The notes beneath the pieces were generated by a model that ran no database searches, was not told where the DNA came from, and saw nothing but the letters and a program-made list of their open reading frames with translations. A stretch of 53,148 bases of DNA, from assembly GCA_004802725.1 (NCBI GenBank), contig SGPM01000184.1, positions 1-53,148 of the forward strand, in the 5' to 3' direction. The translations under genes and the position numbers were made by a program. The number at the start of each line of letters is the position of its first letter. Position 1 is the stretch's first letter. Shown here piece after piece: positions 22,779 to 33,460 of the stretch. The DNA comes from Antrodiella citrinella. Its lineage: Eukaryota > Basidiomycota > Agaricomycetes > Polyporales > Steccherinaceae.

Positions 22779-23788
22779 TCACTTCCTACCTGACCTCCAC
22801 TTGCCCATAGTCGAAAGCGCTTGGTTTCCTGCAACCAAGGTAGGGATGCTAAGAATAGCACCGTACAACAACACCTGTCCCAAGTTCAATCCGACCCAGT
22901 ACGAGAAAAGGAGGCCTTCAAACGCGCCGAGTGTGACGAGGAAGGGGAGGATGTTCAGAGAGAACAAGTGCGGGACGCTGGGACGGATGGCTCCCCACTA
23001 CAAGCAACAGTCAAAGCGTCAGCAATCGAAGTATATCGTGTACGTGAGCGGGAAGTACGCACGAAACCTAATAACACTACCCATGGTGCCGCCACGACCC
23101 CTGCGAATACGGCAGAGATGAATTTCGGGGGCAGCTTGGGGTCTGCACGGAACGTGTGGTGGATAGCGGGAAGCGGATGGTAAGAAGCCTCGTCGGGGTG
23201 CTGGGGCGGGGGCTGCGATGCCGGAAGGACGAGGTCGAACAAATCGACTTTCAGGGGCGAGTGGACGAAGGAGCCGACGATGAGAGAGACTTTGAGGGGG
23301 TCTGACGCCGTGGTGGGAGGCAATGAAGCCGGTGGCTTCGCCATGTTCTACAACGGCACACGCACAATATTCAGTCGTATACTCGAGTACAGCAGAGTGA
23401 CCACGCACCAGTTCAAACTTGGCCTTGCCACCCGCGGTGACTCTGACCGGCTGAATGCCCTCCTCGCCTGACACCTCGTCATAGAACCGAAGGAACGTCT
23501 GGTGCGGCTGAACGCCCTTGCCCTCCTCCTCGACGACTTGGAACGTCACTTTCAGAACATCCTTCGGCCCCAGAGTGAGTGCGGAAGGCTTTTGGACCGT
23601 CGAAAGCCTGCAATAGTGTCAGTTGTGAATCTGCATTATTATGCAGACGAAGACACGTACGGCTCAGAGCGCAGCTGAGTCGCGTCGGACGATGAGATGG
23701 TGAAACGAGGGGATTGTAAGGTCAGTGAGGACGCATATGACTCGCCAATTGCCAACAATGACAAAAAGCAGACTGACAAGAGATGCAT
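22779..23788 (-). CDS. SWP1: Oligosaccharyltransferase subunit, Swp1/ribophorin II type
   Basis: A 276-residue subunit of the ER oligosaccharyltransferase that attaches N-glycans to nascent proteins. Four exons with introns at 22998-23062, 23348-23408 and 23608-23660 sum to 831 nt. The N-terminus MHLLSVCFLSLLAIGESYAS is a signal peptide. The lumenal part reads VTFQVVEEEGKGVQPHQTFL and VSLIVGSFVHSPLKVDLFDL. The diagnostic C-terminal region has HPLPAIHHTFRADPKLPPKF followed by three hydrophobic segments (SAVFAGVVAAPWVVLLGF, ILPFLVTLGAFEGLLFSYW, GQVLLYGAILSIPTLVAG). It ends on a basic tail KWRSGRK, suited to ER retention. Length matches fungal Swp1 rather than the longer animal ribophorin II. 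A tRNA lies just upstream on the same strand. Confidence 0.93.
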
Positions 23789-23894
23789 GGTGGTAGAGAT
23801 TTAGAGAACGAGAACTTGAAGCTGCTGCGACTGTCGGGTAACTGCCCGCGCTAACTATAACAGTACGTGGCAAAAAGCTTTAGCAAGCAAGAAA

Positions 23895-23966
23895 GACCCC
23901 AGCGTGAGTCGAACACGCGGCCCTGCGATCTGCAATCGCATGCTCTAACCACTGAGCTATGGAGTC
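23895..23966 (-). tRNA. tRNA-Cys (anticodon GCA)
   Basis: The minus strand folds as a complete cloverleaf of 72 nt without an intron. The acceptor stem pairs GACTCCA with TGGGGTC (one G-T pair), the D stem is GCTC/GAGC, the anticodon stem is TGCGA/TCGCA around TTGCAGA (anticodon GCA), and the T arm is GCGTG-TTCGACT-CACGC. A and B box promoter elements lie inside as usual for RNA polymerase III. It sits 106 bp upstream of the SWP1-like gene on the same strand. Confidence 0.95.
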
Positions 23967-24102
23967 ACACTGGACAGTGCTTCTATACCGCATCACCATC
24001 TGTAGACCTCTATGTTTCCCAAAAATCGATGTAAAAACCTATACAACACAGTCAGACAAAGATACAGTACAGCTTGCGAGGTATACACTCTAGTATGATC
24101 TG

Positions 24103-25908
24103 CTACGACTTGAATATTCTTAGCAACCTAGCCTCCGTCACGATCCTCGTCCGACACAACGGGCACTCTCGAGAGCCCGACATGACGAGGTCCGAGCATG
24201 CCCTGCACAACGCGAGATGTCTAAGAATGTAACATCAGCACATGAAAACACTTTTAATGACTGGGACATACCCGCAATCGACGATGGCGATGTTCGCCTC
24301 TTCATCTTGGCAGATAACGCAAAGCCCAGTACGCTCCAGAACAGACGTCAAATTATGAGAGGGCACCTTACCCCCGGCAGCAGACGCCGACGCCGGCTTG
24401 GGTTTCTCTTCGTCGGGAGGCAGCGGTGGCGGAGCATGATCACTTTCAGATGAACGAGAGGTATCCTCGTTACCAGAGGACGATGCGGTCTGTCTCTGCT
24501 CTCGTCGTTCTTGTTCTTCCTGATCGTGTCGAGCCGCCCGTTCGTGCATAGCCCACATCTCCCTCTCCTCTTCTACGGCTCGTCTGATCGCATCCGCCGC
24601 TTCGGCCCGCTCATCCTCAACCAATGTTTTCACCTTCGACACAAGATCGCTCTTCTCCAGCACCGAGCCTACATTCACGTGATTTCGGAAGAGAATGGTC
24701 TTCAAAGTTCCAATGGACAGCCCAGACAATTGTTCCGACGACATCTCGAGCAAGCTTGCAAGTGAAGGCACTGGTTGCGGTTGTTGCGATGGTGATGTAG
24801 CGCGCGGAGTCGTTACCGGTGGTGGTGGGTTGCGTGGGACGGAAGTGGACCGCGGACGAGGAGGGTTAGGCACGTTCAGGTTAGCCTGGGCTGCTGTGCC
24901 AGTCCGGGAGGTAAACTGAGGCATTCCATTGTATCCAGGCGGGGGACCCGGAGGGGGATTGTAACGAGGCGGTGTAGGAGGCGCTTGCTGAGAGCGAGGA
25001 GAGCTGTTCTGTCCATATTGCGATTCTCTCTGCTGTCGTGAGGGTGGCGAATCCGGCTCTAGATCTGGGCGTGGGAATGAGGCAGGATGGGACGTTGTGC
25101 GTGGACGAGGCTGATTAGGCCGCGGTTGTGACTGCGACTGACTTGGACCTGCATGCCCAGCTCCCCGAAAGATGGACCCACGACGTGGCTCTGAACGTCC
25201 AGGTACCGAATTGGCCCGATAGTACTCCTAGTTATAGCATAGATATGAGCAATGCAATGATGTCAAGATGAAGAGAAGCTACCTCGTATTGATGCTTGAG
25301 ACAGCCTCGATCCTTTGAGGGGCATATATGAGCATGTTACACGCGAGAGACACCATGCGACGTACTCTAGCAGATATCAGGCGGTCTATCAGGTCGTCCT
25401 TTTCGACCACCCCGTTCACGGGTATATGATATACAGAGGCATATTCTTTCAGCTTGCTGAGAGTCTCTCTCTTCAACTGGTCCTTGCTCTTGGCGGTGAC
25501 TGCTCGCTTGCATAAGTTAAATATGCACTCAAGGCTAGAGTAGGTTTTGACATACTGCTCAGGTATCTTATACAGTTCGCGCAGACTTGGACTATATCAT
25601 GTCCTGGACCCTGTGAGAAAAAGTCCACCGTCGGGTTACGGGGCATGAGAGCTGTGTAGTCGGTGCACGAGTGGCAGTAGGCGTATCCTGCAGCCAAAGA
25701 GCACGAGGCAGGATGAGAAACACACGCTCGATCAGATAGAGAAAGCAGACGGACCACAGTGATTACACTTTCTGCTGCGAGTGAATATCGCATTGAGCCC
25801 CTTCTGACACCTCCGACAGCTGCTCTCGCTAAGATCTGGATAATCTGGCGCAGGCCCGCTCAACAAAGGCAGGCCTGCATGGGGACCAGCGCGCTGAGAT
25901 TCGGACAT
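24103..25908 (-). CDS. FYVE-SAP-RING E3 ubiquitin ligase, CARP/RNF34-like
   Basis: Predicted membrane-associated ubiquitin ligase. Starting at MSESQRAGPHAG, an FYVE-like zinc finger follows (CRRCQKGLNAIF, RKCNHCG|YAYCHSC joined by splicing, then VCANC). Next is a SAP-like helical hairpin (LKRETLSKLKEYASVYHIPV, KDDLIDRLISAR), then a long Pro/Gln/Arg-rich linker, a second SAP-like repeat (LSIGTLKTILFRNHVNVGSV), a Glu-rich helix, and a C-terminal RING (CVICQDEEANIAIVDCGH, CRAC, CPLCRTRI), the ring completed across the final intron. This order matches animal RNF34/RFFL (CARP) proteins. The FYVE finger lacks the classical RKHHCR lipid-binding tract, having RKCNHCG instead, so phosphoinositide binding is uncertain. 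About five introns. It is divergent from the PHD-chromo gene. Confidence 0.88.
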
Positions 25909-26432
25909 CCTGCCAGTGGCTTGAGTGTCGCAACGTCGACGCAGAAAGTCAAAGATGTTTGTTCGGTATGTGCTCGTTGTTGTCACAGCCGGTAGTCTGA
26001 CAAATGCGCTGGTCGGGGAATGTTGCAAGATTCTAGCACCTTCCGAAAGTGATGGTCAGCTCGGGCTCGTAAGGGGGCGTTCGGACGTCGGGGATCGTGG
26101 ACCTAACTGGCGAGGACCGTAGAACTTATAGTGTGCGATATCAAGACGATGTTGTTGAAGACAAGTAACGAGCACAATAATGGTATCACACTGCACAGGT
26201 CTGCCACAGCTGACGAACTGGCCAATTCAGAACAGCGACATCCCAAAAGGGTAGTTGATCACGTGCCATGTGCACTCGTTTAAGTCAGGGGTCGTCGTCG
26301 CGTCGCGTTTTGTCTCTTTCTCGTCTTTCTGCTTATTGTCGTCCTTGGTTGTGTCGTCGTCGTCCTCAACGTTCCCGGGGTTTCAATTGTAAACGGCACT
26401 CTAACGAATCGAGGGAAGAACACGCGAGGAGG
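25909..26432. other. Divergent promoter region, RING gene / PHD-chromo gene
   Basis: Holds both 5' regions. The right half (26270-26395) is pyrimidine-rich on the plus strand, typical of basidiomycete transcription starts. An ATG at 26268 is open into the downstream gene, but its translation is Arg/Ser-rich noise, so I treat it as leader. Confidence 0.5.
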
Positions 26433-29419
26433 ATGTATTCACATCCGCATGCCAATGGTCGGCCCTTTTTGATGGTCCAAGGTCCTTCAGGCTCGCAACA
26501 ATACACGCCAGGACAGCAAGCAGCTGCGCCTCCCGGACAAGAGACAATCACCTATGCCGCGTATCAACCTCAGACCCATACCTTCGTAAGTCAGCAGCAT
26601 CAACCGTATCCTCAAGTACCCGCCCAAGAACCGGTCCAAGCGTTTAGCTCCATGCTGATGGGCACCATCGAACGCACCATCGAACGCGTCGAACGCGGCG
26701 TTTTGGACAACATGCGCCGGCTCGACACGACTCACAGAGATCGCCAAACAATCCTGGACAACAATGTGCAGGAACTCCAGAAGAACATCCTCGTCTCTCG
26801 AGATCAGGCCCATGAAGAGACGCGTCAAGTCGCCAAATGGATAGAGGCTTCGCACGCATTCCATGTCAAAGCTTTATGCCAGGTACAAGAGCGTATGGAT
26901 ACCCTGCAGCGCTCCGTTGGCACTCTCTCTGCTCCCATCGCGTTAGAGTCCGAAGACTCGGAGCAGCCGGCGGAGAAGTCGTTGACTGAACGCATGGATC
27001 GGATCGAGTGCCTCTTATACGAGCTGCTGGAAAAGTCTAACGACCCAGATGCTTCCAGTGCGATTTCTTCTTCCGCAGTCTCGTCTCCGTACTTATACCT
27101 TGTCAGAACCTGTTGTTGAAATGAGGGACATGGGTACAAGCCCTCACGTTGAGCCAGAGCCGGTGAAAGGTAATTTCCCCTGACTACAGTAAGAACCCTA
27201 CTCAATAAGCATTTTTCAGTGTTTTTGGATGTCGACACCCAAACGGTCACTGCTGCACATCATGATGCTATTGTCGGACCCAGTGTCCCGCCTGCAGTTT
27301 ATGCCGATGCAAACACCTCGCCTTTGGAAATCGAACAGACTGATTTCGGAGTCGGCCCTCGTACACCTGAGCCCGAGGAGCTTGATGTCGCTCCGCCTAC
27401 CACGCCAAGAGGTATGAAGACGCACTCCAGGATGGCGAAAGCTGACACGTCATTCAGCTTTTGAGCGTTTTCAGTCAAGATTTCCGAGCTCTCCATTCAG
27501 GCCAGAGCTTATGCGCCCAGCTGAATGGTTGCGAGAAGTTGCCTTGAGAGATGGTGAGTATCTAAGATATACGACGTTCTCTCACTTTGGGCTGAAAGAT
27601 AGTTCGTATAGCCGATAGCCAATCGTCCGGCTCGCGAACACCTAGTGAGTATATGCGCAAGATCACCCGCTCTCGAAGCTCACAGTGCTTGCATAGGTGA
27701 TATTGCCAGTCGCCACCCGACTCGCCCATCGTCTATCACAAGTGCTGTCGTTCAAGGCGTAGCGCCCAGGGATCAAAGTCTGCCAACGCTCTCGTCACGC
27801 CGTTCCTCACCACTCGGTCCACCTACACCTGAATTTGGCCTGACTGTAGGACAGCTACGCAGTCAAGTATTTGCCGATGAATCCCACAAGCACGAAGAAC
27901 TGTTGCCCCCATCTAGATTACCCACCGATGAATTGCAAGAACCCATCGACAGATCTCTGTTCAGTCCACTTGCCAGTGAACCCCAAGAGTACAATGAAGA
28001 GTTGCCTCCATCCAGTCCACCTATCGACACTCTCAGTGACAGACAAGTGTCTGCCGAGCTCGATACGCGCACCCGCTCATCCTCAGCGACTGACTTTCTG
28101 GCCGAAGCCATGTTTAATGAGTCTCTCGCTCATGATCCCCCATTTCATTCACCTGAATTCGCACGTGACGCCCCTCTGGCAGATCAAAATCAACAAAATC
28201 CTACCGGCGCATTTGCGGGAATGCTCTTCAGGGACCGGTCACATACTCGGAGCCCTCCTGGTGTGTATTTATTAAACAATATAGCGGAACGAGTGCTCAT
28301 ATCATGGATGCCTAGGCGCAGGTTCACGAAAGCGCTCTCGTTCTGAGTCTGAAAGATCAGATTTGTCCGAGCTTAGCTCACTTACCTCTCTATCTACGCC
28401 GACGACGTCCGTCGCACCAACTTCCCGCAGAGCCGATCCTCCCGCGCCTGTCTCCACTCTCAGCATACCCACCAAGCGTAACAAACCTTCTGGCTCCAAG
28501 CCCAGGAAACGTCGACGAACAGAACCTCCCCTTGGCAGAAGTCGCAAGAAAACGGGTGCTGGTCCTTCTAGATCTCCGCCGGAAGAGATTATTGAGTGTG
28601 ATTGGCCGCAAAAGTCAGGGGATTGCGCTACAGAAAAAGACGTATGTCGTGTTATACTGCTCCACGAAGCTTTCAACTCGAACTTTTTGTCCTTTTTGTT
28701 TTAGTTCGTCCAATGCGATGTGTATGTTTCCATTTTGTATTGTAGTCATGCATGGATGCTGACCTTTCTTCAAGATGCGATGCATGGTATCACTGGAGCT
28801 GCGTAGGAGTGCAACGCGGAGACGAATGTTTGGCTGAGGGTCACGAGTTTCTGTGCCCACCTTGCACAACATGTCGGTGCGTATTCTTCCAGCTGCATAT
28901 ACCTGTCGTCACTGCTGACGCCAATCTTTCTTCGATCATTTAGAGACGTATACCGTACGTTTTACTTGTCTTTCTGCTGGTTTGCATTAGTGGGCTGACA
29001 TGTAGCGTTTCATCCTAGATGTCGTTCGTACCATAGACAAGTCCAAAGTACGAGACGATCGCTGTGCACGCCCGGATTGCGACCATCCTGCATTCATCGC
29101 ACGGGAAGACGAGTACTTCGTGGAGCGTATCATTGGCCGCCTTCCGCACGATAACGACGCCAAGTCACTTGAGTACATATGGCTCGTCAAGTGGACAGGG
29201 TATGTTATTTGAATGAATTGCCCTTCTTTGAGCGCACACTGACCACTTCGGCTGGGCAGGTATGAAGCGATTGAATCGTCCTGGTCGAACCGGTCTGCCT
29301 TCCCAAACGCCGACGAACACATCAAGACTTTTGAGGAGCAAGCTGTCCGCGAGGGTTGCAACCCCAAAGAACCGTACTCCAAAATTCTACTCAAGGAGGC
29401 CATCCTCGTCGGTTGGTAG
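26433..29419 (+). CDS. PHD-finger plus chromodomain protein (chromatin reader)
   Basis: Probable nuclear histone-reading protein. From MYSHPHANGRPF there is a Gln/Pro-rich start, a coiled coil (TIERTIERVERGVLDNMRRL through VQERMDTLQRSV), a long acidic Ser/Pro-rich disordered middle, and a basic patch (PRKRRRTEPP). Next is a PHD finger (ECDWPQKSGDC, FVQCDVCDAWYHWSCVGV, FLCPPC) and a C-terminal chromodomain (DEYFVERIIGRL, YIWLVKWTGYEAIESSW). At least eight introns are needed. Those after DAS (49 nt, near 27059-27107), inside the PHD finger (gtatgt..ttcaag) and inside the chromodomain (WTG|YEA) are clear. The splice between CTTC and RFILDVV (28880-29006) is ambiguous. The aromatic residues expected for methyl-lysine binding (Y, W, W of the chromo cage) are present. 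No ortholog name is recognised. Confidence 0.85.
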
Positions 29420-29765
29420 GGCGAGCTTTCGTTATTCACTCCATCTCAATTTTATGAACTTCTTGTCGTCGTTGTCGTCGCTCTTTCTTGCTCTGCTTTG
29501 AAGTCATTTTTCTTCCCTCTTCTCCAAGTTCTCCTACAGTATTAATATCACAGTCGAAAAAACTGTTTGTTCACCCGCTACCGTATAACATCTGTCAACA
29601 ACCCACTTTCAGTACTCCGTATGCACTAATTTCCTGCTTTCAGTGCTGTAGCTTAGCCAGGACACTTGAGGTCATATATGCATTATATCACTTACCTTTC
29701 GTTCGACTTTTCTATGATTCGAGACGGGTAAAGGCGACGATTAGGTTGATATTGATCTTGCACTG
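29420..29765. other. 3' spacer
   Basis: AT-rich, pyrimidine-rich downstream region of the PHD-chromo gene. No coding signal seen. Confidence 0.4.
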
Positions 29766-30762
29766 ATGGACGCCTGTAGCAGCGTAGCTGACTCGAACCA
29801 TAGGTATGCCTTCAAATGATTCCGCCGTATTCAATTCCATTTCTTACTCAAGGCGTCACCATCGTTGACCATCAGACCTGAAGATGACAGTCACGATACG
29901 GAGGACTCGGAACGCGAAAAGTCTTAAGCCGCTCCCTCCGAGGTGGATATAGGGCCTGAGTATGGATTCTTGACAGTTCATCCGAGTCGACCCGTACAAG
30001 CTAATCTTGTGTTCTCTTCCAGGTCACCCGTTGTACGCATGTTGAGAAAGATGCTACAGTGAAGACAGCAATCGCTGATGAATTCACCGGAGCTAAGGAC
30101 ATCCGGTACTCAACTTCAGTACCGCAAACTTCTGCAGATCTTCCTAACTCGCCTTCCATTAACTTGTCTCCAATCAAACTGACGCAACAGATCCTCGCTA
30201 TTTTGAAGCAGACAAGTACATATACTTTTCCAGTGCGAAGAGCATGAGCCTGGCTTCATCGGTAATCTATCATCCATCATCCTGGCGTCAGCGAACGAAT
30301 CCGAGCTGAAACTGGCCATCGCTTGCACACCTCGGAGTCCCAGGTTCTTTAAACCGCATCCTCTTCAACACAGTTGTATACGTACGATGGTGAGATATAC
30401 TCTTGATATCTGGCACCAGCAACGACTCGAAGGCAGAGCCATGTGACACTTCGAGGAATTGAGATCTGATCTGACTCAAATGGCGGCTGAGGGCGTGTCA
30501 GATCACCAGTCCGCAGCAATGGTGACAGCAGCCCACGAACTTCTTGTCGAGCGAGGTCTTGCGGGACCGCGCAGGTGTTGGCGAGGAGGAGAAGGGTGAA
30601 GAAAAGGCGGTGGTAGAAGCGGCAGAAGCACAGGGTGGACTCGGAAGAGATGGATGCAGAGTTGAAGCTGGACGACGAGCAGCTCAAGTATGTCGAGTTG
30701 ATGGTTGAGGAGACGGCTGAAGCTCGCAAGAAAGACAAGGAGGCGTACTGGAAGAGGTAAAG
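29766..30762 (+). other. Weak, possibly broken coding traces
   Basis: Several protein-like stretches lie on this strand but not in one frame. After ATG at 29766, RPEDDSHDTEDSEREK follows a possible intron. Near 30060-30220 there is SPIKLTQQILAILKQT, then shifted by one frame CEEHEPGFIGNLSSIILASA. Near 30460-30560 comes LRSDLTQMAAEGVSDHQSAA, and finally a charged tail DEQLKYVELMVEETAEARKK at 30660-30760 ending in a stop. Joining these needs implausibly short introns, so this is either a gene whose splicing I cannot solve or a pseudogene. No family recognised. Confidence 0.35.
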
Positions 30763-30961
30763 GTCACGGAGAATGTTGAATCTAGGCAGCAGAGATCTCG
30801 GACGGTGAATGAGACACACGGTGATCGTTGTGTCTCGGATGAAAGTGTTGTTTCGTATCCGAGTCCTGTCTATTTGCGGCTCCGAGTGTCATAACAATGA
30901 ACTTGAACAACGTTATGAAGATAAGGTACCTGATGCATGACAAGTGACTTCGACTACACAA

Positions 30962-32993
30962 TCAAACCCAATACTTTTTGCATACTAGACGATGACCGGC
31001 GACCCAATCCCTGCTTTGGCTGTCAAAAGCAGGTTACAGGACATGTGAGGTGAGAGACTTACGCGCGTTGACATTTTCGGCTACAGTACAGAACTCGCCA
31101 GCACCCTTTGCACACCTGTACCGGATGAAATGCAGGATGCGCAGAACAGGCGCAGGCGTTCGAAAAGCATCTCTTTGGAATCTTCCAGTACAACAGCTGG
31201 CCGCTAGGAACGGATGGCCTGTCCTGCACGCTCGGTATGTCGAATTTTGTCCCGGCTTTCCAGCCGAAAAGCTCCCCATAAGTTTGCCAACCATTGAGCG
31301 CACTGGTTTTCAGCTCCGACAGAACGGTATCATTACGCCAATCGACTCGTACGGCTAAGATTGCCTTCACGGTGTCGTGCCAGATTCTGGTGCCTGTGTG
31401 CCTCAAGTGCGCGACCTCTTGGGGGAACTCTGACTCATGAGCGAGGACGTATTGAGCAAATGTATACTGGGTCTCGAGCAGCCCTTCTGTGGAAACTGAT
31501 TCACGCTTTAGGACGAGCTCTTTTCATAGAACCATTTTTAGTGTCTGCGACTCACCAAGTTGCATTGTGGAATCAGGATTGGGTTTTAGATGCAATGAAA
31601 ATCCGTAGGCAACAATTGCTGGAACGTTCAGTTTTACGGTAGACTCTGAGAATGCGTCCTGAATGGGTTGACCTGGGGGAGCCGCTCCGCGTCCTTTGAC
31701 GCCGTCACGGTGTATCACAATACTGATGCGCAAGTACAGCCCTTAGCCGTCGTCCCAGAAGTTCAAATACACGAAGAAAGGAGCAACTCACTACAGGATG
31801 TCGATGAGGAACTGCACAGTAGTCGTAACCGTTACCATCGAAGTGCCAGAAGTACACATCAGCCTTTGGCAACAGCCGAGCGAGGTTGGAATTAGAGTTG
31901 ATAGAGCTAAATCGCTGAGTCGAGTGAAAAGTTCTTTGCGCTTCCCCAGGCCCGTTAGAAGTTGCAGGCACCAATTTGTCGCCGCGTAGGTCTCCATTTC
32001 GGTGGCATTGTTATACCCAATGATACGAGATAACTTCTCCGTGAGATGTTGCAGGTAGTTTTCGTGACAGGTTGTCGCCATTTCTTGGAAGAGGTCATCC
32101 GCATCGAAGTGTCGAATCAGTTTGTCCATAGTCAGAATAGGAGGAGAATGCCGATCGCTCGCGCTGAAGTATGTCCACGAGTACATGAGGATGTGAATCG
32201 TATATGGGGAAAAAGCAGGCCCGGGTGCACGCCCCAGACTTGATCATAATCATGAGCATAGGTGTTCAACGGAATATAATAGTACTCACACCTTGATAGA
32301 CAATTCTGCCAGTAATTGAACAGCCAGGGAGACAAACTGATGAAATCGAGACGACGATCGATGTTTTTGCTTCGACCATGAGCCATCCTCTTTAGGTTGT
32401 ATGGGTATCAACCGACGATGATTCCACATAGCTTTGCAGAATCGGTCCATTTTATTGAGAAGATCCGAAGCCCGTTTGACGGAGCTCTGTGACCTTTGAC
32501 TTCGACCATGCTCGCTCTGCAACGCCGAGACTTGAGTCACCAAGAAATAAGATAAGATGATCAAGACATCCTCGCTGTACGCAACACACTAAGAAGTTGA
32601 AGTTCAGTCTGTGACGTACATCAAAGTGGGACATTTGCGAACCTTGAATGCATCATCTCTTTCTGAGAACATATCTGATTCCGACACGATATCCATCAAG
32701 GTACATGGTAAATCGGATTGCTCGAGAGCACTCCACTCCGGATGCAGGTCATACGGTTGACCGTATACAGCGCGGGGAGGACGCAGTTCGCTCAAAAGCT
32801 TGCTGACTTGCGGATGCTCGTTTTGATGTAGGTAGAGCATCCATTGCCAGACCTTGCCAGACTCTTTTGTGATTACCAACTTCCAGTCCATTGTAGATTT
32901 ATCCATGCCATCCCTGGCGTCCACCACTTTTCCGAATCGAGAGGAGGGAGCAGAGACATGGCTTGCAACTTTCCCCGACTTCGAATTGGCCAT
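30962..32993 (-). CDS. MYND zinc-finger protein (intact tandem copy)
   Basis: Member of an expanded agaricomycete family of unknown function. The start MANSKSGKVASH is followed by a helical body (MDWKLVITKESGKVWQWML, YSWTYFSASDRHSPPILT, LGCCQRLMC, KLNVPAIVAYGFSLHLKPN, LNGWQTYGELFGW) and a C-terminal MYND finger. Its zinc ligands are visible as CFSNACACS, VCKGCWRVLYCSRKCQRA and, after the last intron, SRDWVAGHRLVC; the protein ends KKYWV. About six introns. The frame is open throughout as far as I can splice it. The neighbouring copy at 33.5-35.3 kb aligns along its whole length, so the two arose by tandem duplication of about 2.35 kb. The MYND finger usually binds proline-rich peptides; no partner can be named. 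Confidence 0.8.
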
Positions 32994-33460
32994 GATATCT
33001 CGATGATTCGAAATCTGGCGAGACTGTCAATGTGGACCTTCCTTGTGTTGAGCATGGCGGTCAGAAACCCACCTACTAGAAATGATCAGGCTGAGTCTAC
33101 GGTGATGCAGTCGTAGAATGCAAACCTCACCAGGCGCACAGCACAACTCTTATAGCACGATTCTGATCATCGATCATCCCACCCAGTCACAAGAGCGCTT
33201 TGATAATAAGCACGTCAAGTCACAATCCATCGAGAGCCGAGAGAGGCCTACGAGTCCGGGTTGAGTCATGAAAGGTTGTCAAAGCAATCATCGACATTCA
33301 TGTACAGTACCTAGAAGCTGGAGGCCGCCACGCAGGGATCTCAGGCTGATCGGCACACGACGCATATGAAGTCTCGCTTTGGCATTAGCGCGCCGGTACC
33401 GATGAAAGCGAAGTAGAAGAACCACCCTAACTCGCGTCCACATAATGTTCATGTCATGTG
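32994..33460. other. Spacer between tandem MYND copies
   Basis: Promoter of the intact copy and 3' end of the broken copy. It contains gcgctttgataataagc at 33195-33211, which shares its gcgctttgat core and the following ataagc with the spacer upstream of the other copy. Confidence 0.45.

Noticed and set aside
26268..26432. Upstream ATG extending the PHD-chromo protein by 55 residues
   Set aside because: The extra residues come from a pyrimidine-rich leader and are Arg/Ser-rich noise; the Met at 26433 gives a natural start.
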